Below, one piece after another: positions 18,098 to 27,352 of a DNA stretch of 64,000 bases (positions are counted from its first letter, which is position 1; each line of letters begins with the position of its first letter). A model generated the notes under the pieces. The model was not told the DNA's origin and ran no database searches. It was given only the letters and a program-made list of their open reading frames with translations. The stretch lies in contig NZ_JAQTHV010000003.1 of the NCBI RefSeq assembly GCF_029433295.1, positions 310,001 through 374,000 of the forward strand, read 5' to 3'. Origin of the DNA: Bifidobacterium sp. ESL0784. Its GTDB lineage: Bacteria > Actinomycetota > Actinomycetes > Actinomycetales > Bifidobacteriaceae. Both the position numbers and the translations under genes were made by a program.

Positions 18098-20557
18098 TCA
18101 GGTGTCGATCTTGGTGCGGTCGAAATCGTCGGCATTCTCCACGATGAACTGGCGGCGTGGGGGCACCTCGTCACCCATCAGCAAGGTGAAGATGCCACTG
18201 GCGTCCTCCGCCTCCTCCATCGAGATGCGACGGAGCATGCGGGTGCGCGGGTCCATGGTGGTGTCGGCCAGCTGGTCGGCGTCCATCTCTCCCAAGCCCT
18301 TGTAACGCTGCACGTCGGGATTGTAGGCAATGCCTTTCTTGTCGAGTTCGGCGAGCTTTCCGGCCAGTTCGTCGTCGGAATAGGTGTAGATGAACTCGCC
18401 CTTGTGCTTGCCGGCGAGCGCAATGCGGTGCAGCGGCGGGACGGCGGCGTAGACATGGCCGTGCGAGATGAGTGGGCGCATGAACCGATAGAACAGTGTC
18501 AGCAGAAGGATGCGAATATGCGCGCCGTCGACGTCGGCATCGGTCATCATGATGACCTTGTCATAGCGGGTCTGCGTGACGTCGAAATTCGCGCCTGAGC
18601 CTGCACCGATGACCTGGATGATCGCGGAGCATTCCTTATTGGCCAGGATCTGGGTCATGCTGGCCTTTTGCACGTTCAAGATCTTGCCGCGGATCGGCAG
18701 CAGTGCCTGGAAGCCCGAATTGCGTGCGGCCTTGGCGGTGCCGAGTGCGGAATCGCCCTCGACGATGAACAGTTCTGCCACGTCGTCGTTGCCCGGCTGG
18801 CAGTCGGAGAGCTTGGCTGGCATGGAGGCGGATTCGAGCGCGTTCTTGCGGCGGGTGACCTCTTTGGTCTTGCGCGCCTGAATACGGGCGTGCATCTCGC
18901 CGACAATTTTCTCCAGGACTCGCCCGGACTGTTCCTTGAAGCCACGCCGCGACCCGTTGATCATCTCGCCGAACTGCTTGTCGGTCATTCTGGAAACGAT
19001 CGGACGCACCGGAGCCGTGCCGAGCACGTCCTTGGTCTGACCTTGGAACTGCGGTTCAGCGATGCGCACGGTGACCACGGCGACAAGGCCGGCGAGGATG
19101 TCATCGCGTTCGACCTTGTTTTTACTGTCTTTGAGATTGACCTTGAGCTTGCGGGCGTTAGCCTCGACGGCCTTGCGCACCTGCTTGGTGATGCTTTGAA
19201 GGAATCCATCGACGTGCATGCCGCCGCCAGGAGTCTCCACCACGTTGACGAAACTGCGGATGGTGATGTCATAACCGTTGACCCACCGGAGGGCGATATT
19301 GACCGAGCAGTCGCGCTTGATCTTTTCGGCGTGCAGGTCGCCATCGGCGTCGACCGCCTGTGTCTCCTCGGTATAGGTGGCGTCGCCGGAGATGCTCCAG
19401 ACGGTCGAAACGGGCTCACCGTGGGAGAGGAAGTCGACGAAATCCTTGACGCCGCCGGTATGCAGGAACTCTTCGACGCGCTTGTGGGGGCGTTCCGGCG
19501 CTCCATCGGTTTCGACGTTCAGCGAGGCATTGGCTTGCGTATCATTGCCGCTATCGCGGTCGTCTTGAGTTTTATCGGATAAATGATCGTCATCGGCTTG
19601 TGGAATCTCGGATTTGTCATCAGCCGCGTTGGTCTTGTCATCATTATCTTCCGATAACTCCGTATTATCATTTTCGGAATTATCGAATGGAGCCTCAGAA
19701 TCATCGTCATCATCGAAGGCAGAAGCCAGTGTAGGCGCCTGAGAAGCCTCAGCAGCATCCACACCGCCCACCCCGTTACCGTTGGAAGGCTCCTCCGGCT
19801 GTGGTGTGTCGACCTCGAACATGTCATCAACCGCGGCATCGCCGGTTTCAGGGATGTTCTCGTCGATGACCACAATCTTCAATCCCGGAACCAGGAAGCT
19901 GGTCTGTCGCACGCGGTCGATGAGCTGCTCGTAGCTGAAATGGGCGGTGTCGTTGAAAATCTCCGGGTCGGCCCAATAGCGGATGCGGGTACCGGTGGTC
20001 TTGGGCGTCACCTTGCCGATGACCTCGAGGTCAGTGGGCTTGCCTTTACGGGTCTTCTTGAATTTGTTGTCAGGCGAACGGTGTTCGGTATCCGGGTCAT
20101 CGTAAACCCCGGGATGGCCCTGATGGAAGGCCATATGGTAGGTCTTTCCGTTACGGTCGACCTCGACGTCCAAGCGTGAACTCAACGCGTTGACCACCGA
20201 GGAGCCGACGCCGTGCAGGCCACCGGAAGCGCCGTAGGAGGAATTGCCGAATTTCGCACCGGCATGCAGCTTGGTCAAGACGACTTCGACACCGGTGAGC
20301 TTGGTCTTCTTTTCGACGTCCACCGGGATACCACGGCCATTGTCGGCCACTTCGATGGAACCGTCGGTGTGCAGGGTGACCACGATCTTGTCGCAGGCAC
20401 CGGCGAGCGCCTCATCGACGGAGTTGTCGATGATCTCCCACAGGCAGTGCATGAGCCCTTGGCTGTCGGTGGTGCCGATATACATGCCAGGGCGCTTGCG
20501 CACGGCGTCGAGCCCTTCCAGCACGGACAGGTTCTTGGCACTGTATTCCTCAACCAT
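18098..20557 (-). CDS. parE: DNA topoisomerase IV subunit B with a long acidic insert
   Basis: ATPase subunit of topoisomerase IV, partner of ParC. The GHKL ATPase motifs are EIIDNSVDEA, DNGRGIP and GGLHGVGSSVVNAL; the TOPRIM metal site is EGDSALGTAK and DADVDGAH. At 819 residues it exceeds typical actinobacterial ParE. The difference is an Asp/Glu/Asn/Ser-rich insert at about residues 238-357, placed after the strand GLKIVVIDE and before VEEFLHTGGVKDF, in the ATPase-transducer region. Start is the ATG at 20557. It lies downstream of rpoD, as in many actinobacteria; parC is 12 kb away with lhr, an MFS gene and the LanFEG module between. Confidence 0.92.
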   Translation of the reverse strand: MVEEYSAKNLSVLEGLDAVRKRPGMYIGTTDSQGLMHCLWEIIDNSVDEALAGACDKIVVTLHTDGSIEVADNGRGIPVDVEKKTKLTGVEVVLTKLHAGAKFGNSSYGASGGLHGVGSSVVNALSSRLDVEVDRNGKTYHMAFHQGHPGVYDDPDTEHRSPDNKFKKTRKGKPTDLEVIGKVTPKTTGTRIRYWADPEIFNDTAHFSYEQLIDRVRQTSFLVPGLKIVVIDENIPETGDAAVDDMFEVDTPQPEEPSNGNGVGGVDAAEASQAPTLASAFDDDDDSEAPFDNSENDNTELSEDNDDKTNAADDKSEIPQADDDHLSDKTQDDRDSGNDTQANASLNVETDGAPERPHKRVEEFLHTGGVKDFVDFLSHGEPVSTVWSISGDATYTEETQAVDADGDLHAEKIKRDCSVNIALRWVNGYDITIRSFVNVVETPGGGMHVDGFLQSITKQVRKAVEANARKLKVNLKDSKNKVERDDILAGLVAVVTVRIAEPQFQGQTKDVLGTAPVRPIVSRMTDKQFGEMINGSRRGFKEQSGRVLEKIVGEMHARIQARKTKEVTRRKNALESASMPAKLSDCQPGNDDVAELFIVEGDSALGTAKAARNSGFQALLPIRGKILNVQKASMTQILANKECSAIIQVIGAGSGANFDVTQTRYDKVIMMTDADVDGAHIRILLLTLFYRFMRPLISHGHVYAAVPPLHRIALAGKHKGEFIYTYSDDELAGKLAELDKKGIAYNPDVQRYKGLGEMDADQLADTTMDPRTRMLRRISMEEAEDASGIFTLLMGDEVPPRRQFIVENADDFDRTKIDT

Positions 20558-20766
20558 TGGCTTCTCTACCTACCTTACAAATGAGTCTCAAGCTTTTAGC
20601 CACGAATTATCACCATACCCAACAGCCTCGCCAACTGTGCTTCAAATAACCCACCAGAAGGTCGGGGTAAGAACCTCCATCGTCTCGCTTACTTACGCAG
20701 CAAGATGATATGGAAAGCCGAATACCAAAATCCGCCAGTTCTTTTATCATGAACCATCAGATACGG

Positions 20767-20792
20767 AAAACCCGCCGCACAAAAGCGACGGG
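20767..20792 (-). terminator. Rho-independent terminator after rpoD
   Basis: On the minus strand CCCGTCGC pairs with GCGGCGGG (one G-U wobble) across a six-base loop and is followed by TTTTCC, a few bases after the rpoD stop. Confidence 0.8.
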
Positions 20793-20805
20793 CACTGGAA
20801 TGCAA

Positions 20806-22269
20806 TCACTGATCGAGGAAGTCACGCAGCGTCTGCGAACGAGACGGGTGGCGCAGCTTCGACATGGTCTTGGATTCGATCTGACGGATGCGTTCACGAG
20901 TGACCCCATAGACGCGACCGATATCGTCCAAGGTCTTGGGCTGGCCGTCTTCAAGGCCATAACGCATCTTGATGACGCCCGCTTCTCGAGGTGAAAGCGT
21001 CTCGAGCACCTGCTTGAACTGTTCCTGCAACAGCGAGAACGCAACGGCTTCGGAAGGCGCGATTGCGTCCGTGTCTTCGATAAGGTCTCCGAATTCCGAA
21101 TCGCCGTCCTCGCCGAGCGGGGTGTGCAGCGAAATCGGCTCACGACCGTACTTCTGCACTTCCTGCACCTTCTCGACAGGCATGTCGAGCTCGCGGGCCA
21201 ACTCGTCGGGCGTGGGCTCACGGCCCAGATCCTGCAGCATCTGACGCTGCACGCGGGAAAGCTTGTTGATGACCTCGACCATATGGACGGGTACACGAAT
21301 CGTGCGGGCCTGGTCGGCCATGGCGCGGGTGATAGCCTGGCGAATCCACCAAGTGGCGTAGGTGGAGAACTTGAAGCCCTTTTTCCAGTCGAACTTCTCG
21401 ACAGCGCGAATGAGGCCCAAGTTGCCTTCCTGAATCAAATCGAGGAAGAGCATGCCACGACCGGTGTAGCGTTTGGCCAGAGAGACGACCAGACGAAGGT
21501 TGGCCTCCAGCAGGTGGTCCTTGGCCTTCTTGCCATCGTTCGCGGCCCACTTGAGCTCGCGCTTGCGCTTGAAGTCCATGCCCTCGCTCTCGGTATCGAG
21601 CAGATGCTGGGCATAAAGCCCGGCCTCGATGCGCTCGGAAAGGTCGACTTCCTGCTCCGCGTTCAAAAGGCTTACACGGCCGATCTGCTTCAGGTAATCC
21701 TTGACGGGATCGGCGGTCGCACCCGCAGCTACCACACGGCGCTTAGGATTGCCGGAAGGCGTCAGATTGTCATCGTCGTCGTCATTGTTGCTGACGACGA
21801 AAGCGCCCTTGGCCTTTGGCAGCTCGGCGGCCTTGCGATGGGAAGCGGCGCTGTCATCGTCGTCCTCATCCTCATCGTCGTCGTCGGGTTCGGAGGTCTC
21901 GTCCTCGTCGCTTTCGGGCAAAGTGGAGGAATCATCGGTCAGATCGTCGAAATCCTCATCGTCGTCGACTTCCGTTACATCGTCGACGTCATCGAGATCG
22001 GCATCCTGAAGTTCCTCATCGTCCGAAATATCCTCGGAATCCTTTTCGATATCAGTGATATCAAGCTTTTCCTCGGTTATTTCTTCGTCCTTCTTCGCCT
22101 TTTTCGACGTTTTTTTCGCAGCGGTGGTTTTCTTGGCTTTCTTCGTTTTGGCTGTCACCTTACGCGTAGTCGTTGAAGAAGACGAACGGGTGGCCTTCGA
22201 CTTACGAGTGACTTCGGTCTCCTCGCTTTGCTCAGACTCTACGGTTGTTGCCTGTTCCTTCTTGGCCAA
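20806..22269 (-). CDS. rpoD: Principal RNA polymerase sigma factor (RpoD/HrdB/SigA)
   Basis: The housekeeping sigma-70 factor that directs RNA polymerase to most promoters. Region 2 is intact ([50 protein letters not shown]), as are region 3 and the region 4 helix-turn-helix ([20 protein letters not shown]). The first ~190 residues are a Lys/Thr-rich basic segment followed by a long Asp/Glu-rich acidic segment, as in other actinobacterial SigA/HrdB. The TTG at 22269 ([12 protein letters not shown]) is chosen because GAGGAGGG lies four bases upstream and a consensus promoter lies at 22333-22361, inside any longer reading frame. The length is then 487 residues. Confidence 0.92.
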   Translation of the reverse strand: MAKKEQATTVESEQSEETEVTRKSKATRSSSSTTTRKVTAKTKKAKKTTAAKKTSKKAKKDEEITEEKLDITDIEKDSEDISDDEELQDADLDDVDDVTEVDDDEDFDDLTDDSSTLPESDEDETSEPDDDDEDEDDDDSAASHRKAAELPKAKGAFVVSNNDDDDDNLTPSGNPKRRVVAAGATADPVKDYLKQIGRVSLLNAEQEVDLSERIEAGLYAQHLLDTESEGMDFKRKRELKWAANDGKKAKDHLLEANLRLVVSLAKRYTGRGMLFLDLIQEGNLGLIRAVEKFDWKKGFKFSTYATWWIRQAITRAMADQARTIRVPVHMVEVINKLSRVQRQMLQDLGREPTPDELARELDMPVEKVQEVQKYGREPISLHTPLGEDGDSEFGDLIEDTDAIAPSEAVAFSLLQEQFKQVLETLSPREAGVIKMRYGLEDGQPKTLDDIGRVYGVTRERIRQIESKTMSKLRHPSRSQTLRDFLDQ

Positions 22270-22332
22270 ACGAACCCTCCTCAAGTGAATGAAAAACATT
22301 TCCACGCCTGTAAAGCGACGCGAATCCACCAC

Positions 22333-22361
22333 ATTACAATTTTTGTGACTATAAAAGTCAA
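22333..22361 (-). promoter_or_regulatory. rpoD promoter
   Basis: Minus strand -35 TTGACT (22361-22356), 17-bp spacer, -10 TGTAAT (22338-22333). The transcript would begin near 22326, about 57 bases before the TTG start, and this excludes the longer ORF beginning at 22410. Confidence 0.7.
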
Positions 22362-22491
22362 CCATCAAACAAGGACGATTATTCCCATTGACAACAAATG
22401 ACTTCGTCAAAACATACGGGAATGTCCATCCGCTTTTGTTTTAATCGGGTTTCTGCTCAGCCAGGGTCAAAGACCATTCTTTTTTCAGATC

Positions 22492-23424
22492 CTACATTCG
22501 CCATGCGGGACGCAAACCCTGGTCGATCGCAGAACAGATAATGCGCGCAAGCGTACATTGCTCATCCAGGCAAAGTGCCTGACGGGCATAGTCGAGAGCA
22601 TCGTCGCTGCCCACCCACCATGATCCGTAAGCCGCTACGGTCAACGGCTGCACTTCGAAACGGCCACAGACCGTCTCTGCCATGTCGGCAAGCATGTCGA
22701 TTCCACAGGCGCAGCGTTCAAGATCCGGGGAGGCGTCGGCGTCGTTGAAGGCGGCATCCAACAAGCGGTAAAGACGGATGACATTGGCCGGGTCATGTGG
22801 TTCGGCGGCCAAATCAAGCATCGCCTTGACTCCGATTTTCGCATTCGTGGCCCCCACCAGCGACATGATCAGAGCATCACGGGCGGAAAGCATGTCCGCC
22901 ATGGCCACACAGATCGCCAGCGCGTGGGGTTCCGACATGCTATGCACGTCATGGCGAAGGTTGTCGTTCCACTCGCCGAACGGGGCATCAAGCCAATCAC
23001 GGTTCGCTTTCGCGATGCCTTTTTCCATTTTGCACTGCTGCAATCGTCGCGCCAATGCTTCCAGTTGAGCGTTTTGAGGTTCTTCCTGCAAATCTTCGAT
23101 GGCATCCGCGGCATGCTGCGCTATCGCGGCGTCGAGGATGTGCTCATCTATGCCATCCAGGTCGAATTGCCGTTCAGGCTCGTCACAGCAACGATGCCGG
23201 GATTGCTTTTCGCCCGGTCTTGATGCCGGTGCATGCTCCGCCGTGCCTGGCATCGAACGCTTCCGGGGTTTGACGCCTCTCCTGCTGCGGCAAGCGGGAC
23301 CGTTGGTCGCATTCGGCTTTTTTCGGACACCCGCTGGACGATGAGAGTGTGAATCCGAAGATCCTGCCGCAAGATGACGTTGCAATGTCTTGTCAGTCGC
23401 CTGAGTTGATGTTTTCTTGCTCAT
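22492..23424 (-). CDS. DUF4192 domain-containing protein
   Basis: A 310-residue protein of a family common next to the principal sigma factor gene in actinobacteria; function unknown. The DUF4192 domain occupies roughly residues 90-310 and includes the conserved end AYGSWWVGSDDALDYARQAL and a terminal GLRPAWRM. The first ~80 residues are basic, rich in Arg/Lys/Pro/Ser and probably disordered. The ATG at 23424 has AGGAG six bases upstream; longer starts lack one. It runs in the same direction as rpoD with about 70 bases to the rpoD promoter region. Confidence 0.8.
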   Translation of the reverse strand: MSKKTSTQATDKTLQRHLAAGSSDSHSHRPAGVRKKPNATNGPACRSRRGVKPRKRSMPGTAEHAPASRPGEKQSRHRCCDEPERQFDLDGIDEHILDAAIAQHAADAIEDLQEEPQNAQLEALARRLQQCKMEKGIAKANRDWLDAPFGEWNDNLRHDVHSMSEPHALAICVAMADMLSARDALIMSLVGATNAKIGVKAMLDLAAEPHDPANVIRLYRLLDAAFNDADASPDLERCACGIDMLADMAETVCGRFEVQPLTVAAYGSWWVGSDDALDYARQALCLDEQCTLARIICSAIDQGLRPAWRM

Positions 23425-23587
23425 GGTTGCTCCTGTCGTTGGTTGCGTTTTGCCGGCACTGATCGGCAAAAAGATAAAACATCTTGTCTGATTCACTATG
23501 GCACACTTTGCCTGTTTTCCATGTGATTTTCGGCTACGGTGGTCGGATGCTTATTAACGTTGAAAATCCGCCATTCTTTGGCTCTAT

Positions 23588-24823
23588 ATGACGATGTGGA
23601 CAGGCAAGTATGATGATGTGGATAATCTGGGAGGCATGCAAGCAAGTGTGGATAACCGTGTCATCGACCGACGTATCGCCGAACTATGCAAGGAATGGAT
23701 GCGCGTCAATGGCCACCACGACGTGGCTACGAATCTTAATCCGACTTTGCAAGCCGTCTTCGACGAAGGGCTGGCCGCCAATCAGGGCGGCAAACGGCTT
23801 CGGGCGCTGCTCGCCCTGTCCGCTTTCAAGGCCTATGGAATCTCGACATCCCCAGCAGCCGGCGGCAACGGCGAAGATTGCGCAACGCCAAGCCATGGAA
23901 AAACTGCGAATGCGACTCATTCAGACGACTCCAACCGGCTTCTTCCAACAATCCGAAACGTTCCCGATGCCATGCTCGACCTGGCCTGCGCCATCGAAAT
24001 CTATCAGACCAGCGCGTTGATCCACGACGACATCATCGATGATTCACCGTTGCGCCGCGGCCGTCCCAGTGCCCAATTCAGTCTGAGAGGGAAAAACGGG
24101 CCGGACAATCTCGGAACCGGATTGGCGCTGATGCTCGGTAATATGCTCGCCACCGCCTCGGTCGAAATCGCCACATTGGCTCTTGAAAAATCGGTATTAC
24201 AATATGCCGACGCCAATCTTCATACGTTCCTTGATATGCAACGTGCCGTCGAAATCGGACAGACGCTGGATCTGGGCGCGGAGACCATCGGCCTCGACGA
24301 ACCGGACGAACTGATCAACGCCTCACTTAACGTCTTTGCCTGGAAAACGGCAAGCTACACCACCATCGCCCCGCTCGAACTTGGACTATGCGCCTCAGGG
24401 ATGGATCCGGAAACCGCGCATCAGGCCGCGTACGACATCGGGCTGCCGCTGGGAGTCGCGTTCCAGCTGACCGACGACCTGCTCGATGTCATCGGTACGT
24501 CGCAATCCACCGGCAAACCCATCGGCGGGGACATCCGAGAAGGCAAGCACACCGTTCTGCTCGCCGACGCTCTGCAAGCGGCAGACGAAACAGACAGACA
24601 GACTCTTATCGAGATATACCGCAAGCCCGCCCGAAGCAACGCTGACGTGCATGCCGTGCTCGGCCTTTTCGCGTCGAGTGGTGCCATCAATCTGTCACGC
24701 AAACGTATCCACGACCGGTGGAAGCAAACGCAGACCGCAATCGCCAAAACGGATATGACGCTGGAAGGCCATACCATGCTGACGGCTTCCTGTGCACGAT
24801 TCATCCCCGAAGCACTGAGGTAA
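23588..24823 (+). CDS. Polyprenyl (isoprenyl) diphosphate synthase
   Basis: A trans-prenyltransferase that condenses isopentenyl diphosphate with an allylic primer to make a long prenyl diphosphate, probably for quinone- or lipid-carrier-type products. The first Asp-rich motif is HDDIIDD (residues ~146-152) and the second is TDDLLD (~295-300); GGKRLR near residue 67 binds the substrate pyrophosphate. A small low-complexity insert lies at ~86-116. Start is uncertain: ATG 23588 gives 411 residues, but ATG 23636 (just behind GGGAGG) or GTG 23648 are also plausible. Two perfect DnaA boxes overlap this 5' end. The order with a PknL-like kinase and plsC resembles the mycobacterial idsA2-pknL-Rv2182c region. 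Confidence 0.87.
   Translation: MTMWTGKYDDVDNLGGMQASVDNRVIDRRIAELCKEWMRVNGHHDVATNLNPTLQAVFDEGLAANQGGKRLRALLALSAFKAYGISTSPAAGGNGEDCATPSHGKTANATHSDDSNRLLPTIRNVPDAMLDLACAIEIYQTSALIHDDIIDDSPLRRGRPSAQFSLRGKNGPDNLGTGLALMLGNMLATASVEIATLALEKSVLQYADANLHTFLDMQRAVEIGQTLDLGAETIGLDEPDELINASLNVFAWKTASYTTIAPLELGLCASGMDPETAHQAAYDIGLPLGVAFQLTDDLLDVIGTSQSTGKPIGGDIREGKHTVLLADALQAADETDRQTLIEIYRKPARSNADVHAVLGLFASSGAINLSRKRIHDRWKQTQTAIAKTDMTLEGHTMLTASCARFIPEALR
23595..23655 (+). promoter_or_regulatory. DnaA-box cluster at the 5' end of the polyprenyl synthase gene
   Basis: TGTGGATAA, the exact complement of the DnaA box TTATCCACA, occurs at 23617-23625 and 23647-23655, and a 7/9 match (TGTGGACAG) at 23595-23603. 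All three have the same orientation with steps of 22 and 30 bp. The surroundings lack dnaA, dnaN or an AT-rich unwinding region, so this is not oriC; regulation or DnaA titration is possible. Confidence 0.55.
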
Positions 24824-24922
24824 TCCACCGTCCGCCTATTTCGTCCGAATCCTTCCCGTACCTTGCGGCATGTAATATTGAGTCATTCGTACCCACCAGT
24901 AGCCAAGGAACACAACCAAGTC

Positions 24923-27271
24923 ATGAGCGAAGCCGAAAACGAGCCGCAAACCCAGTTGATCGACGGGCGTTACCGTGTCTTGGGGCCGATTGCGGACGGC
25001 GGCATGGCTACGGTCTACAAGGCCAAGGACGAACGGCTTGAACGCGTGGTGGCCATCAAGGTGATGCACACGCAGCTGGCGCAGGGCCCGCACCGCGACC
25101 AGTTCGTCGCCCGCTTCCACCGCGAAGCCCGCAGTGCCGCGGCCATCAGCAACCCGCATATCGTCCAGGTCTACGATTCCGGGACGGCCGGCGGACGCGA
25201 CTATCTGGTGATGGAATACGTGCACGGCGTCAACCTGCGACACGAGATGAACGAGCGTGGCACCTTCAGTGTCCATGAGACGGTACGCATCATTTCCCAG
25301 ACGCTCGACGGACTGGCGAGCGCACACCGGGCAGGAGTCGTGCATCGCGATATCAAGCCCGAAAATATTCTTTTGAACGACCGTGGCCGTGTGCAGATCA
25401 CCGATTTCGGCCTGGCCAAGGCGATGAGCGAGGCAACGCTTTCGACCACCGGCATGCTCCTTGGCACAGCAGCATATCTGGCCCCCGAAATGATTGAGAA
25501 CAACCTCGCCACCCCGCAAGGCGACCTGTATTCCGTAGGCATCATGGCCTGGGAAATGCTTGCCGGAGTGGTGCCCTTCACTTCGGACAACCCGGTGACG
25601 ATGGTCTTCAAACATGTTCACGAGGATGTGCCGGCGCTCGAAACCGTCTGCCCGGGCATAGACCCGTCGATTTCGGGCTTTGTAAGCCATCTGACGGCCC
25701 GGGCGGTAGAAGGCCGCCCAGCCGATGCCGCTGCTGCACTGCAGGAACTCAAGACCTTGAGTTCGCGTATCGGCGTTGACGGATGGCAATACCGCTATTT
25801 TGCATCCGAACAACGTGCCGAAGACGCGGGGAAAGGGACTACTTCCCCACTTGTCGGCACAGCTCCGCCGATGCCACCGACAGCCGCAGACGCAGCAGAG
25901 CCAGCCACCGCAGAATCCGTCACCGCCCCCGAGCCTCCTGTAAACAACGAGCTTCCTACGACACCTGCGGTTTCAGCTTCCTCGCCAATACCTTCGACGT
26001 CCCCAACCACCCCGGCGATGTCTTCAACAACCCCCGTTTCCTCACCGACGCCTTCCACGGCCCCAACTTCCACGGCAACGCAGTCCATGCCCCCAAGCAC
26101 TTACGAGCGCCAATCCTCACCCAACGCAGCCACACAGAGCATCGACGGACGCACCCTGGCCAATGACGGAACGGCGGCCACGAACAATCCGACCATGACC
26201 ATCGGTTTGATGGATGCGCCGGATGGCGAGCACAGCAAGGATATGGCTGGTAATAACCCGGCCGCCGAATCAAAACCGAAAAAGCCTTCGAAACTGCGCA
26301 AGCCCGTGGTCATCACGACCATCGTCATGGCGCTTCTGGCCGTGCTCGCCGCCTGCGGTGTGGCATGGTGGTATTTCCTCGGGCCCGGCAGCTACTACAG
26401 CGTGCCCAAACCCGAAGATCTGGGCTGCAGCAAAAACAGCGTCTGCCGTATCACCAACGTCAAATGGAAACCGTACGAGAGCACGCTCAAGGTGGCCGGA
26501 GTGCCTTACGAAACCTCCGAACAATTCAGCGACAAGGTGAGCAAGGGCGAGGTGATCTCCACCGATCCCGGCAATGTGGGAGGCCATGTGAGCAAGCGCA
26601 CCAACGCGAAACTCAAGGTGGTCGTCTCCAAAGGCGTCCGCCACGTCACCATACCCAAAGACATCCTTGACCCGTCGAGCACCGACGGCAAGAAACCGAT
26701 GGAAGCACTCTCCCAGGCCGGTTTCACCAATATCGTCCACGAGGAAGACCAAGACGAATACTCCGAAGACTTGCCCGTTGGCGCGGCGAAATCAGTATCT
26801 CCCAAGCCCGGCACCACCATCGCCCACAACAGCAAAGTGACGTTGGTCCTTTCCAAGGGGCCGATGCCGGTGAGCATGCCCGATGTGACCGGGCGTTCGA
26901 AGGATGATGCACAAGCGGCCTTCGACGACGCAAAACTCAAGCCAAACTATACCGAAGCGTTCAGCGATTCGGTACCCGCAGGCTCCATCGTCTCCACTTC
27001 GATCAAAGCGGGCACCCAGCTGCATTGGGGCGACAAGGTCGATGTCGTGGTCTCCAAAGGACCCGAAACGGTGACGATCCCCGACGTGCGCGGCAAGAAC
27101 GAAAACGACGCGCAGAAAACGCTCGAGACATTGGGCTTGAAGGTCAAGATCTCCGCGCCATTGGGCGACCTCACCCATCAGGTTCGTTTCCAGTCCCCCG
27201 ACCCCGGAGCGCAGATTCGTGTGCGCGGCGATGACGGAAATCCCACCGTCGTCACGCTTACCGTGGTTTAA
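24923..27271 (+). CDS. Transmembrane Ser/Thr protein kinase with PASTA repeats (PknL/PknB-like)
   Basis: A 782-residue eukaryotic-type kinase. The kinase domain (~residues 15-280) has the glycine loop GPIADGGMATVYKA, the ATP-anchoring Lys in VVAIKVM, the catalytic loop HRDIKPEN and DFGLA. A Pro/Thr/Ser-rich juxtamembrane linker (~320-430) leads to one membrane span (VVITTIVMALLAVLAACGVA). The outside part holds about four PASTA units (the first degenerate), which bind peptidoglycan fragments in related kinases. Unlike PknB loci there is no pbp/ftsW neighbour; flanking polyprenyl synthase and plsC match the PknL neighbourhood. The ATG at 24923 (MSEAENEPQ) is chosen for its position before the kinase fold; its AAGGAA site is distant. 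Confidence 0.9.
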   Translation: MSEAENEPQTQLIDGRYRVLGPIADGGMATVYKAKDERLERVVAIKVMHTQLAQGPHRDQFVARFHREARSAAAISNPHIVQVYDSGTAGGRDYLVMEYVHGVNLRHEMNERGTFSVHETVRIISQTLDGLASAHRAGVVHRDIKPENILLNDRGRVQITDFGLAKAMSEATLSTTGMLLGTAAYLAPEMIENNLATPQGDLYSVGIMAWEMLAGVVPFTSDNPVTMVFKHVHEDVPALETVCPGIDPSISGFVSHLTARAVEGRPADAAAALQELKTLSSRIGVDGWQYRYFASEQRAEDAGKGTTSPLVGTAPPMPPTAADAAEPATAESVTAPEPPVNNELPTTPAVSASSPIPSTSPTTPAMSSTTPVSSPTPSTAPTSTATQSMPPSTYERQSSPNAATQSIDGRTLANDGTAATNNPTMTIGLMDAPDGEHSKDMAGNNPAAESKPKKPSKLRKPVVITTIVMALLAVLAACGVAWWYFLGPGSYYSVPKPEDLGCSKNSVCRITNVKWKPYESTLKVAGVPYETSEQFSDKVSKGEVISTDPGNVGGHVSKRTNAKLKVVVSKGVRHVTIPKDILDPSSTDGKKPMEALSQAGFTNIVHEEDQDEYSEDLPVGAAKSVSPKPGTTIAHNSKVTLVLSKGPMPVSMPDVTGRSKDDAQAAFDDAKLKPNYTEAFSDSVPAGSIVSTSIKAGTQLHWGDKVDVVVSKGPETVTIPDVRGKNENDAQKTLETLGLKVKISAPLGDLTHQVRFQSPDPGAQIRVRGDDGNPTVVTLTVV

Positions 27272-27318
27272 GAGTCCTTCCTGTCAATCAATAAACCCAT
27301 AAACCGGCCAATCCTACG

Positions 27319-27352
27319 TATCCGCAATCCCTGACGGATATGTTACTTTTTT
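27319..27352 (+). terminator. Possible weak terminator after the Ser/Thr kinase
   Basis: A 6-bp stem TATCCG/CGGATA is followed within a few bases by TTTTTT. It overlaps the 3' end of the convergent plsC gene, so part of it is coding. Confidence 0.45.

Noticed and set aside
22270..22410. N-terminal extension of rpoD to position 22410
   Set aside because: The consensus promoter at 22333-22361 lies inside it, and the best ribosome-binding site serves TTG 22269.
23595..23655. DnaA-box cluster as an origin of replication
   Set aside because: No dnaA/dnaN/gyrB context, no AT-rich unwinding region, and only two perfect boxes in 61 bp at a gene start.
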